A DNA stretch of 63,368 nucleotides, taken from positions 1 through 63,368 of the forward strand of contig UQNI01000002.1 of the NCBI GenBank assembly GCA_900542375.1, written 5' to 3'. Made by a program: the position numbers and the translations under genes. The stretch comes from an uncultured Oscillospiraceae bacterium. GTDB taxonomy: Bacteria > Bacillota > Clostridia > Oscillospirales > Acutalibacteraceae. This document shows positions 1 to 6,938 of the stretch, piece after piece. Numbering within the stretch: the stretch's first letter is position 1; each line of letters starts with the position of its first letter. The notes under the pieces are model-generated. The model saw only the letters and a program-made list of their open reading frames with translations, was not told the DNA's origin and made no database searches.

Positions 1-62
1 AATACAACTGCAACCAGCACACTCAATCCCAGTGCGAAAGATAATAATTTTTTCATATTCAT
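1..62 (-). CDS. Start of an exported protein (partial, runs off the left edge)
   Basis: Only the first 20 codons are in the window. They read as a basic start (MNMKK) followed by a hydrophobic stretch, LLSFALGLSVLVAVV, which is a typical signal peptide or lipoprotein leader. A GAGAGGGT ribosome site lies just upstream of ATG 62; an alternative ATG is at 56. The start is 36 nt behind the Crp/Fnr gene on the same strand, so the two are probably co-transcribed. A binding protein or lipoprotein is likely, but no domain can be seen. Confidence 0.6.
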   Translation of the reverse strand, partial: MNMKKLLSFALGLSVLVAVV

Positions 63-97
63 ACCCTCTCTTTTTTTGAATGTATTACAAGTCGGAT

Positions 98-754
98 TTA
101 AGAATATATGGTATGTTCCAATCCAACCTGATTGATGATTTTAATTGTTGTGGAATTGACTTCAATCAGTTTTGCTTTTTGAAGTTCGGACAACTCCCTA
201 AAAAGGGCTGCACGGCTAATACCAATGCGGCTTGCCAGCACTTCTCTGGAGCAATTTGGAATAATACAATTTTCTGCGTTCTGATTTGAAATTAGGTATT
301 CGGCCAATTTGCTGCGGCAGCTTTGTGTAGAGATTAATTCGATACGTTTAATTAAGAATTGTATTTTTTTGTTGCAAACCAAAGCATATTTCATTGCCAA
401 TGAAGCATCTTGTTCCATAGCTGTTACAATGATATTTTTTGGTATGAAGTATACAACAGCATTGGTACGGCTGCGAATGACAGTCTCCATTTGTGTGCAA
501 TCGAACAAATTGCAAATTCCAAAACAATTTCCTTTATGCAGAGAATTCAGCATAGTATCGCGTCCGTCAAGAGCAACAGAGTAAATGTCCAGTATACCGG
601 AGGCAATTAGACCAATAAAGCCCTTACCATTGTTATTATCGCTTAAATATGCCCCTGCACTGTAAGCTTTTCGGATGACAGATGAAGAGTCAAACGAACA
701 GCCATTTAAAAAATCAGATGATGCAATTGCTTCAAGGAATTCTTTATTCGGCAT
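98..754 (-). CDS. Crp/Fnr-family transcriptional regulator
   Basis: This 218-residue protein has the size and layout of Crp/Fnr regulators. An N-terminal cyclic-nucleotide-binding-like beta roll (about residues 10-120, with the GILDIYSVALDGRD segment) is followed by a helix and a C-terminal winged HTH (about 150-210, with SREVLASRIGISRAALFRELSEL as two joined helices). Cysteines cluster in GNCFGICNLFDC, so metal, heme or redox sensing is possible; no canonical FNR cysteine spacing is clear. The start is fixed by a GGGAG site upstream of ATG 754. It diverges from the GTPase/ABC set and has a palindrome just past its own promoter, which suggests autoregulation. The effector is unknown. Confidence 0.85.
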   Translation of the reverse strand: MPNKEFLEAIASSDFLNGCSFDSSSVIRKAYSAGAYLSDNNNGKGFIGLIASGILDIYSVALDGRDTMLNSLHKGNCFGICNLFDCTQMETVIRSRTNAVVYFIPKNIIVTAMEQDASLAMKYALVCNKKIQFLIKRIELISTQSCRSKLAEYLISNQNAENCIIPNCSREVLASRIGISRAALFRELSELQKAKLIEVNSTTIKIINQVGLEHTIYS

Positions 755-778
755 AGTTCATCTCCCTTCGACACCAAG

Positions 779-794
779 GTTAGACAATGCTAAC
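779..794. promoter_or_regulatory. Palindrome GTTAG-N6-CTAAC, probable Crp/Fnr-family operator
   Basis: GTTAGACAATGCTAAC has perfect 5-bp arms and the overall 16-bp size typical of Crp-family sites. It sits between the predicted transcription start and the coding start of the regulator gene. Closely similar 16-mers occur at 889-904, 6857-6872 and 55608-55623, all in intergenic DNA. Assignment to this regulator is inference. Confidence 0.6.
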
Positions 795-803
795 TACAAA
801 AAT

Positions 804-832
804 ATTGTACCTACCTTTCCTAACAATGTCAA
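804..832 (-). promoter_or_regulatory. Sigma-A type promoter of the Crp/Fnr gene
   Basis: On the minus strand TTGACA (832-827) and TACAAT (809-804) are separated by exactly 17 nt. Transcription would start near 797, so the palindrome at 779-794 falls immediately downstream of the start site, a repressor position. Confidence 0.75.
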
Positions 833-888
833 TATAAAAAGCTTGCACAGGTAGTCTCACGTGATACTGACAGTTTACAAAATACTTG

Positions 889-904
889 GTAAGCTTTTGC
901 TAAC
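889..904. promoter_or_regulatory. Degenerate copy of the 16-bp palindrome before the GTPase operon
   Basis: GTAAGCTTTTGCTAAC keeps the right half CTAAC and has one change in the left half. It lies 24 nt before the TTG start of the GTPase gene and downstream of a TTTACA (874-879) that could be a -35 box. Binding here would block or modulate transcription of the GTPase/ABC set. Confidence 0.45.
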
Positions 905-928
905 TTATATCATTTGGAGTTGAGCGAT

Positions 929-1618
929 TTGCTGAAAAAAGTTGTACTGATTTCAGGAGGGGCTGCAGTTGGAAAAACTGCTGTACTAAAGAATATCATA
1001 CCATTGCTTCAAAGTAAAGATTTGGCATTATCTGTGTGCAAAATTGACTGTGTTGCAACAAGAGACGGTTTGGTTTATCAAAATATGAATATTCCTCATG
1101 TGGTAGGTATTAGCGGTGATATTTGTCCCGACCACTTTCTGGTTTCCAATCTTCCGGAGTTGTATCACTGGGCAGATGAAAAACAGAGTGATGTTTTACT
1201 GATTGAAACAGCAGGCCTTTGTCACAGATGTTCTCCCGCTACGGAACAAATGGCAGCAGGATGCGTACTGGACTGTACTTCCAGCTGTCATGCACCGGCG
1301 CAGCTTGGGCCAATGCTGACTTATGCTGATTTTGTGGTGCTTACCAAAATTGACATGGTATCTCAAGCAGAACGGGAAATTATTTTGTGGAAAATAAAAG
1401 AGTTGAATCCTACTGCCAAATTATTTACAGTGGATGGATTGACAGGTTACGGAGCGGAGGGACTGGCAGATTGGTTAAGCTGTTTTTCCAAAGAAACTAA
1501 TTTTGATGACGATGTATTACGCCACAGTATGCCAAGCGGTGTTTGCTCGTATTGCGTCGGAGAAAAAAGGGTAGGAAGCGCGTATCAGCAAGGTGTAGTA
1601 GGAAAGATTGAGTTTTAA
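929..1618 (+). CDS. HypB/UreG-like G3E-type GTPase
   Basis: This P-loop GTPase of about 229 residues has a Walker A GGAAVGKT near the N-terminus, a switch region DVLLIETAGLCHRC and a base-specificity motif LTKID. These place it with the SIMIBI metallochaperone GTPases (HypB, UreG, CobW relatives). It is cysteine rich: CSPATEQ, CVLDC, SSCHA and a C-terminal CSYC pair could hold a metal. A reading frame extends back to TTG 914, but the GGAG at 916-919 is correctly spaced for TTG 929, so that start was chosen. It is followed 14 nt later by an ABC ATPase and then a binding-protein homologue, which suggests delivery of a metal or cofactor to an enzyme. The exact substrate is not readable. Confidence 0.75.
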   Translation: MLKKVVLISGGAAVGKTAVLKNIIPLLQSKDLALSVCKIDCVATRDGLVYQNMNIPHVVGISGDICPDHFLVSNLPELYHWADEKQSDVLLIETAGLCHRCSPATEQMAAGCVLDCTSSCHAPAQLGPMLTYADFVVLTKIDMVSQAEREIILWKIKELNPTAKLFTVDGLTGYGAEGLADWLSCFSKETNFDDDVLRHSMPSGVCSYCVGEKRVGSAYQQGVVGKIEF

Positions 1619-1632
1619 GGCAGGTGAGCATC

Positions 1633-2373
1633 ATGCATAAATTAACCATTTATGGGGGAAACGATAAATATGGAAATCCGGAAGGAATTCAGAGGTTAGA
1701 TTTATTTCGAGGTGAATTGTATACCATTGTGGGTAATACAGGTTCCGGAAAAAGCAGATTGATTAAAGATATTGAACAGCTTGCAAATCATGATACCATT
1801 ACGCAAAGAAGTGTGTTCATTGATGATACAAATTTTTCATGGGAGGAGCGCCAGCAACGGTCATTGCATTTTGTTGCGCATTTAGGACAGAATATGCGCT
1901 TCATGTTGGATACAACCGTAGAGGATTTTTTAAATTTACACGCATGTTGCAGAGCAAAGCAAATCAATTCCGATGAAATTATCTGTCACGCAAATCAAAT
2001 TACGCCGGAAGCAATTATGCCGAATCAAAGTTTAAATTTATTGAGTGGCGGTCAAACAAGAGCGTTAATGATAGCGGATATTGCATTCATTTGCGACAGT
2101 CCTATTGTACTAATTGATGAAATAGAAAATGCGGGCATTGATAAAGAAAAAGCATTTGCGTTACTATTGTCCAAAGAAAAATTAGTCATGATTGTCACCC
2201 ATGACCCTCATACTGCATTCATGGCAAAACAGCGTATTGTCATGGAAGCGGGAGCAATCAAACAAGTGATACAGAGAAGCAGAACAGAAGAAGAAACGTT
2301 TCATCAATTAAGCAAAGAATATAGAAAACAAAAAAATTTGCAGGATGCCATTAGAAATGGAGCGTGTTTTTAA
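1633..2373 (+). CDS. ABC-type ATPase of the GTPase cluster
   Basis: This is a single ABC ATPase domain of about 246 residues. It has Walker A GNTGSGKS, a signature LLSGGQTRA, Walker B IVLIDEIENAG and an H-loop VTHDPH. The Walker B region has IENAGID instead of the usual D-loop, so it is atypical. No membrane segment is present and no permease gene is next to it in the window. ATG 1633 is preferred over GTG 1624 because AGGTGAG at 1622-1628 gives a normal spacing only to the ATG. It abuts the downstream gene (TAA then ATG with no gap). It could power an importer encoded elsewhere or, like some soluble ABC or CooC-type ATPases, act in metallocentre assembly; that is inference. Confidence 0.8.
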   Translation: MHKLTIYGGNDKYGNPEGIQRLDLFRGELYTIVGNTGSGKSRLIKDIEQLANHDTITQRSVFIDDTNFSWEERQQRSLHFVAHLGQNMRFMLDTTVEDFLNLHACCRAKQINSDEIICHANQITPEAIMPNQSLNLLSGGQTRALMIADIAFICDSPIVLIDEIENAGIDKEKAFALLLSKEKLVMIVTHDPHTAFMAKQRIVMEAGAIKQVIQRSRTEEETFHQLSKEYRKQKNLQDAIRNGACF

Positions 2374-3309
2374 ATGAAGAATGTATTGTTGTATTGGAAC
2401 CATATCTGTATATTACATAATTATGAAAAAATGTTTTTAGAAGAAGTAAAGCAAGCATTACTCCCATATGATATTGAATTAAATGTTACTTATTTTGGCA
2501 TGGGATATCCGGAACATATGTCTGAGTATCTTTATAAAAAAGATGCGGTACTGCCTGATATCATTGTGTCTGCTGACTTGGAAGTATTTGAGGATGCTCG
2601 TATTTTTTCTAAATTGGAGCCGGATTTATATCCATGTCATGATTGGATTTCTTTCAAAGACAGTACAGCACTTGAATTGGTAGAGCGCAGTCCGTACTTA
2701 TTACCTTTTATATCCATTCCGCTGGTGTATTTTACGACCAATCCTGATGATTGTAAAAACAAAAAAATGGATGAAATTCATTCGTTGGCCTTTGGAGGCA
2801 TCAACAATTCCGCAGGAAAAACCGTTACAAAAGCCATTTGGAATCGTTACGGAAAAGAAGCTGCCGAACATGTTTTGCGTAACAGCATCGTAGAGGATAT
2901 GCCAATCGGTGCATTTCGTCAGGTAAAAACAGGGAAGGCACAAACTGCCTTGGTACCGTCTATTTATGCCCTCAGAGCCGATAATACAGAAACATTCATG
3001 CAGATACCGCAGGAAGGACCTTTATTGATACCCTCCTACCTTTGCGTGCGCAACTCGATTGAGAAAGAGGTAGCGGTAACAGTAGTCAATCATATGATTT
3101 GTCAAAAGCTGTGCGAGTTCTATGCTACAAAAGGGGATTTAATTGTATATCCCGATTTTGATGTACCGCCCAGTCAACATGAAAACGAAATTTATTTTAC
3201 AGTAGATTCTCATTGGTTAAAACAGCTGTCTCCACAAGAATTTTATGATTTGTACGGAACCTGTCTTCCCAAAGCGAATATTCCCAATGAAAAAGGATGT
3301 CAGATTTGA
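2374..3309 (+). CDS. Solute-binding-protein-like protein lacking a signal peptide
   Basis: The 311-residue sequence resembles ferric or thiosulfate-type ABC binding proteins (two-lobe fold; motifs such as LPDIIVSADLEVFEDARIF and ALVPSIYALRAD). It begins MKNVLLYWNHICILHNYEK, with no signal sequence or lipobox, so it is predicted to be cytoplasmic. It directly follows the ABC ATPase with no spacer. A cytoplasmic binding-protein fold next to a GTPase and an ATPase fits a metal or cofactor carrier role better than uptake. Cysteines lie mainly near the C-terminus (CQKLC, GTC, GCQI). The stop codon lies inside the terminator hairpin. The function is unproven. Confidence 0.65.
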   Translation: MKNVLLYWNHICILHNYEKMFLEEVKQALLPYDIELNVTYFGMGYPEHMSEYLYKKDAVLPDIIVSADLEVFEDARIFSKLEPDLYPCHDWISFKDSTALELVERSPYLLPFISIPLVYFTTNPDDCKNKKMDEIHSLAFGGINNSAGKTVTKAIWNRYGKEAAEHVLRNSIVEDMPIGAFRQVKTGKAQTALVPSIYALRADNTETFMQIPQEGPLLIPSYLCVRNSIEKEVAVTVVNHMICQKLCEFYATKGDLIVYPDFDVPPSQHENEIYFTVDSHWLKQLSPQEFYDLYGTCLPKANIPNEKGCQI

Positions 3310-3328
3310 ATCTGACATCCTTTTTTTT
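3291..3328. terminator. Bidirectional terminator overlapping the stop codon
   Basis: A perfect 16-bp stem (AAAAGGATGTCAGATT at 3291-3306 and its complement at 3309-3324) with a 2-nt centre is followed by a T tract on the plus strand and preceded by A residues. It serves the convergent GTPase-cluster and DegV genes. The TGA of the binding-protein-like gene is at 3307-3309, inside the hairpin. Confidence 0.9.
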
Positions 3329-4208
3329 AAATAGAGCGTTCTTTTCCCATATAAATAACGCACATAATGCCGTCACCCGTATGGCTTCCTATAATTGGAC
3401 CTACAAACTGGATTTTAATATCTTTTACATTTGGTATTTGTTTTTTGATGAGGTCTGCTACATATTCTGCATCTGCCATGGCATCTCCGTGCATAATATA
3501 AACGGTTTGTTCTTCCGGATTTATAATTGTTTCCGCCATTCTGTTTACAATGCAGTCTAACGATTGTTTACGACCGCGGATTTTTTCCGTTGGAATCAAT
3601 TCGCCGTTTTCATTTACTTGCAATACAGGTTTAATTCCAAGCATGCCGCCGAATAAGGCTGCTGCCGCAGAAATTCTTCCGCCGCGTTTTAAATGATTTA
3701 AATCATTTACCGTAAACCACAAACGAACATACTTACGGTTTTCTTCTGCCCACTGAGCCGCTTCTTTCACAGAAGCACCGTTTTTCAACATTTCCAATGC
3801 ATGGATTACAAGCAGGCCTTCTCCCATACTTGGAGAACGGGAATCGACTGTATAAATTTGGCGTTGAGGATATTTTTCACGCAGTTCTTCCACTGCTGTT
3901 ACAGAACGTTCATAGGTTGCACTCAAGGCAGAAGAAAAACAAATATACAGCAAATCGGTTTCTTCTTTTAGATGAGGTTCAAATATTTCTACAAAACGAG
4001 CTGACGTAATCTGAGTGGTAGTAGGCATACTGCCGTTTCTCATAGCTGCGTAGAATTGCTCATTGGTCATTTCACGGCCGTCAGGGTAGTTTAAATATGT
4101 TTTATCTTCCATTAAAAATTCCATAGGAATTACTTCAATGCCAAGTTGTTCAATTTGCTCAGGAGTAAAATCGGCGGTAGAATCTGTAATTACAAGATAC
4201 TTGCTCAT
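3327..4208 (-). CDS. DegV family fatty-acid-binding protein
   Basis: About 293 residues begin MSKYLVITDSTADF, the characteristic DegV opening. Conserved TTQIT (fatty-acid-site region), FSSALSATYERS, DSRSPSMGEGLLV and LKRGGRI segments follow. DegV/FakB proteins bind fatty acids and present them to FakA kinase for phospholipid synthesis; no fakA is in the window. A longer frame opens at 4238, but GGAG upstream of ATG 4208 (spacing 8) marks the true start. It is a lone gene, convergent with the GTPase cluster. Confidence 0.9.
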   Translation of the reverse strand: MSKYLVITDSTADFTPEQIEQLGIEVIPMEFLMEDKTYLNYPDGREMTNEQFYAAMRNGSMPTTTQITSARFVEIFEPHLKEETDLLYICFSSALSATYERSVTAVEELREKYPQRQIYTVDSRSPSMGEGLLVIHALEMLKNGASVKEAAQWAEENRKYVRLWFTVNDLNHLKRGGRISAAAALFGGMLGIKPVLQVNENGELIPTEKIRGRKQSLDCIVNRMAETIINPEEQTVYIMHGDAMADAEYVADLIKKQIPNVKDIKIQFVGPIIGSHTGDGIMCVIYMGKERSI

Positions 4209-4301
4209 TCGGATGCTCCATTCATAATAATTTTTCACATAATTTGATATGGCTTTATTATATATGATTTCAAATTATATGTCCATATAGGAACGAAAAT
4301 G

Positions 4302-4334
4302 AAAAAAGACCTTTGGTCAAACCAAAGATCTTTT
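4302..4334 (-). terminator. Terminator of the 6S RNA gene
   Basis: Read on the minus strand, AAGATCTTTGGT and CCAAAGGTCTT form a stem with a short loop followed by six T. It lies just beyond the closing stem of the 6S-like RNA. Confidence 0.75.
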
Positions 4335-4345
4335 GCTGTAAAAAC

Positions 4346-4532
4346 AAGGCCCGCCCGGCCGTAATGTGCTAAGAGTAACCTGCTACTCAAGAGCAGGTGG
4401 GTGCCCTCCCACTGAGTTCATACTCCCTTCTTCCGAAAAAACGGGAGGTCTGCAGTCCGTCAGCGGAGAACGGGCTCCCTAAAATAAAGGTGTAGGGTTA
4501 CTTATGCAACGGTCCACGCACCGGGCAGGATT
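4346..4532 (-). ncRNA. ssrS: 6S RNA (SsrS)
   Basis: On the minus strand a terminal helix forms between CCTGCCCGG (4529-4521) and CCGGGCGGG (4358-4350). It encloses about 160 nt that carry the GTAACCCTACACC and GGAGCCCGTTCTCCGCTGACGG blocks familiar from Firmicute 6S RNAs. The rest is a long imperfect hairpin with a central bubble. A TATAAT lies at 4554-4549 just upstream and a terminator at 4334-4302. 6S RNA mimics an open promoter and sequesters sigma-A RNA polymerase in stationary phase. The family call rests on recognised sequence blocks and structure, not on a covariance search. The mature ends are approximate. Confidence 0.75.
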
Positions 4533-4548
4533 TTTATTTTCTGAAGTT

Positions 4549-4554
4549 ATTATA
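4549..4554 (-). promoter_or_regulatory. -10 box of the 6S RNA gene
   Basis: Minus-strand TATAAT lies about 20 nt upstream of the closing stem of the 6S RNA. The -35 region is A-rich and not consensus. Confidence 0.5.
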
Positions 4555-4619
4555 TCACGTTTTTTTTCATTTATAATTCTTTTTTGAAAAAACAGTTATG
4601 AATTTTTACCTAAAAAAGC

Positions 4620-4931
4620 TTATTCCTCGTCTGCAGATTCGTACAGCTCGTCAAAATGACTTTCAAAAATTTCTGCAAGCTTATCGAGTAATTCTTCGTC
4701 TTCCACTTCAGCCAATTGTTCTTCGCCATCTTCTTCAATTGCTTCAAAGATGTAGTAAGTACCTTCTGATTCAATGGAAGCAGCCGGATCTTCAAATGTT
4801 GGAAGCAATGCATAAAAACAGCCGTCATCGTTTTCAATTACATCAAGAATTTCAAACTCATGTTCTTTGCCTTCATCATCTATTAGGGTAATTAGGTCTA
4901 CTTCAAATTCCTCGTTATTTGTATTACTCAT
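4620..4931 (-). CDS. DUF1292 (YrzB-like) protein
   Basis: This small, very acidic 103-residue protein (VDLITLIDDEGKEHEFEILDVIE, then YYIFEAIEEDGEEQLAEVEDEELLDKL) matches the DUF1292/YrzB family, which is widespread in Firmicutes and of unknown function. In many genomes it sits with the tRNA-modification or Holliday-junction genes yrrK/yrzL. Here it stands alone, upstream of the 6S RNA on the same strand. An AGGAG site precedes ATG 4931. Confidence 0.85.
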   Translation of the reverse strand: MSNTNNEEFEVDLITLIDDEGKEHEFEILDVIENDDGCFYALLPTFEDPAASIESEGTYYIFEAIEEDGEEQLAEVEDEELLDKLAEIFESHFDELYESADEE

Positions 4932-5122
4932 AATTCTCCTCCTAAACTGTTTGATTCTATTTTACCGTTCAGCCAACGTGAAGTCAACCAAAATTATAAT
5001 TATTGAAATTATGACTAAATCTATAATTAAAATATAGTTAGAATGAATAGATTTTACTTTTCTGTTTCATTCTGCACCATTTTCGTGTATAATAGTACAA
5101 ATGAAAGAAAAGGAATGATTCA

Positions 5123-6064
5123 ATGGCTACAGATATATATGATGTAATTATTATCGGCGGCGGACCGGCCGGATATACAGCCGCAATTTATTGTGGGCGT
5201 GCAGCAATGAAAACATTACTTTTAGAAAAATATATGCCGGGAGGTCAAATGGGTATTACAGCTCATATTGATAATTATCCGGGCTTTCCTGAAGGAATTG
5301 ACGGTTTTACACTGGCAATGGATATGGAAAAACAAGCAGAACGTTTTCAAATAGAGCACAAAACAGAAGAAGTAAGTTCTGTTCAATTAGACCAAAAGAT
5401 AAAAGAAGTGGTTGTTTCCAATGGTACTGTATACAGCGCCAAATCCGTTATTATCGCATCAGGTGCGTCTGCGAGAGAGTTAGGATTACCTGAGGAACGT
5501 GAATTAAGGGGAAAAGGAGTTTCTTATTGTGCCACTTGTGACGGCGCATTTTTCCGAAATAAAACGGTTGCAGTCATTGGCGGGGGAGATACGGCGGCAG
5601 CTGACGCTGTATTTTTATCGAAATTATGCAAACAAGTATATGTGGTACACAGAAGAGATACGCTCAGAGCTGCAGCGGTCTATTATGATGTGCTGAAGCA
5701 GACAGAAAATGTCACTTTTGTATGGGACAGTACAGTAGAAGAAATTCTGCACGATAACACGGTCACCGGAATCCGGATTAAAAATAAACATACGGGTCAA
5801 TTACAGACCATAGATTGTCAAGGTGTATTTGTAGCCATAGGCAATGTTCCAAACACCAAACTATACGAAAAGCAAATTGAACTGGACGGAAACGGTTATG
5901 TAATTGCGGAGGAAAATACCAAAACATCTCAATTGGGTGTATTTGTGGCAGGTGATATCAGAACCAAACCGTTACGGCAAGTAGTAACAGCAGTAGCAGA
6001 CGGTGCTGTAGCCGCATATATGGCAGAAGAATATATCCAATTACAAACAGCAGAAACGGAATAA
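5123..6064 (+). CDS. trxB: Thioredoxin-disulfide reductase
   Basis: At 313 residues it has the normal length for the low-molecular-weight FAD/NADPH thioredoxin reductases. An N-terminal GGGPAGYTAAIYCGRA FAD dinucleotide fold is followed by the redox-active CATC (in SYCATCDGAFF, about residue 134), the NADPH fold VIGGGDTAAADA with HRRD, and the C-terminal FAD motif GVFVAGDIRTKPLRQVVTA. It reduces thioredoxin with NADPH in the cytoplasm. A TATAAT at 5088-5093 lies 30 nt upstream. It is a single gene closed by its own terminator. Confidence 0.96.
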   Translation: MATDIYDVIIIGGGPAGYTAAIYCGRAAMKTLLLEKYMPGGQMGITAHIDNYPGFPEGIDGFTLAMDMEKQAERFQIEHKTEEVSSVQLDQKIKEVVVSNGTVYSAKSVIIASGASARELGLPEERELRGKGVSYCATCDGAFFRNKTVAVIGGGDTAAADAVFLSKLCKQVYVVHRRDTLRAAAVYYDVLKQTENVTFVWDSTVEEILHDNTVTGIRIKNKHTGQLQTIDCQGVFVAIGNVPNTKLYEKQIELDGNGYVIAEENTKTSQLGVFVAGDIRTKPLRQVVTAVADGAVAAYMAEEYIQLQTAETE

Positions 6065-6065
6065 T

Positions 6066-6112
6066 AAAAATAGCTTTGGTTGAATATGGAAACCAAAGCT
6101 ATTTTATTTTTT
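6066..6112 (+). terminator. trxB terminator
   Basis: AAAAATAGCTTTGGTT and AACCAAAGCTATTTT pair across a 9-nt loop and are followed by a T-rich run. Confidence 0.85.
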
Positions 6113-6142
6113 ACAATTTTAAAATAGAGATGACCGTTTTTC

Positions 6143-6196
6143 TTGACAAAAGAAAGACAGTTTGATATTATAACAGTGTTATATAACGCTGTTATA
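6143..6196 (+). promoter_or_regulatory. tetR promoter with overlapping operator
   Basis: TTGACA (6143-6148) and TATTAT (6166-6171) are separated by 17 nt. A near-perfect inverted repeat, TATAACAGTGTTA (6169-6181) and TAACGCTGTTATA (6184-6196), starts in the -10 box and covers the transcription start. This is the layout expected for an autorepressing TetR protein. Confidence 0.75.
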
Positions 6197-6209
6197 TGGA
6201 GGCGATTGG

Positions 6210-6830
6210 TTGACTGCAGAAGAAACAAATACATTGTCTAGTATTTTAAATGCAGGGAAAAAAGAGTTTTTGGCAAAAGGATTTCGTTCTGCATCTTTAC
6301 GCAGTATTGTAAAAGAAGCGGGCGTAACAACAGGTGCTTTTTACGGTTATTATAAAAGCAAAGAGGATTTATTCCGCGCATTGGTAGGTGAACCGGCGCA
6401 AACATTTTTGTCTGTTTATCACCATGCGCAAGACTCCTTTGCTGAACTTCCGCCGTCAGAACAACCGGAGCATATGGGAAAAGTATCCGGCCAATGTATG
6501 GATTGGATGGTCACATACATTTACGAGCATTTTGATGCTTTTAAATTGCTGATATGCTCAGCAGACGGCACAGAGTATGAGAACTTTATTCATACGTTGG
6601 TAGAAGTAGAAGTAAAAGCAACTCATCAGTTCATCGCAGTTTTAAAAAGCTTAGGGTATCATGTTAAAAAAATCGACAGCCAATTAGAACATATGCTGAT
6701 TAGCGGTATGTTTTCCGGATTTTTTGAAATTGTCGTTCATGATATGCCGCAAGAACAAGCCGCAGAATATATTAAAGAACTGCGTGAATTCTATACGGCC
6801 GGCTGGACAAAGATTATGGGGCTTTCATGA
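6210..6830 (+). CDS. TetR/AcrR family regulator of the ABC pair
   Basis: This 206-residue repressor has an N-terminal HTH (about residues 12-58: GFRSASLRSIVKEAGVTTGAFYGYYKSKEDLF), the TetR hallmark, and a helical ligand-binding C-terminal domain. A TTG start is used, supported by GGAGG 7 nt upstream. The palindrome over its promoter suggests autorepression. It precedes the two ABC genes by about 100 nt on the same strand and probably controls them. The ligand is unknown. Confidence 0.9.
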   Translation: MTAEETNTLSSILNAGKKEFLAKGFRSASLRSIVKEAGVTTGAFYGYYKSKEDLFRALVGEPAQTFLSVYHHAQDSFAELPPSEQPEHMGKVSGQCMDWMVTYIYEHFDAFKLLICSADGTEYENFIHTLVEVEVKATHQFIAVLKSLGYHVKKIDSQLEHMLISGMFSGFFEIVVHDMPQEQAAEYIKELREFYTAGWTKIMGLS

Positions 6831-6856
6831 GAGGGCTCTATCATTTTTATCCTTGA

Positions 6857-6872
6857 GTTAGCTATTGCTAAC
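6857..6872. promoter_or_regulatory. Perfect copy of the 16-bp palindrome before the ABC pair
   Basis: GTTAGCTATTGCTAAC (arms extend to an 18-bp AGTTAGC-N4-GCTAACT) lies between tetR and the first ABC gene. It has no T tract, so it is unlikely to be a terminator, and it matches the 779-794 palindrome in arm sequence and spacing. Confidence 0.55.
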
Positions 6873-6938
6873 TTGGATTTATATTCTGATTGATTCTATC
6901 GTAACAGCAACCATACAACATATAAGGAGGAATAAAAC

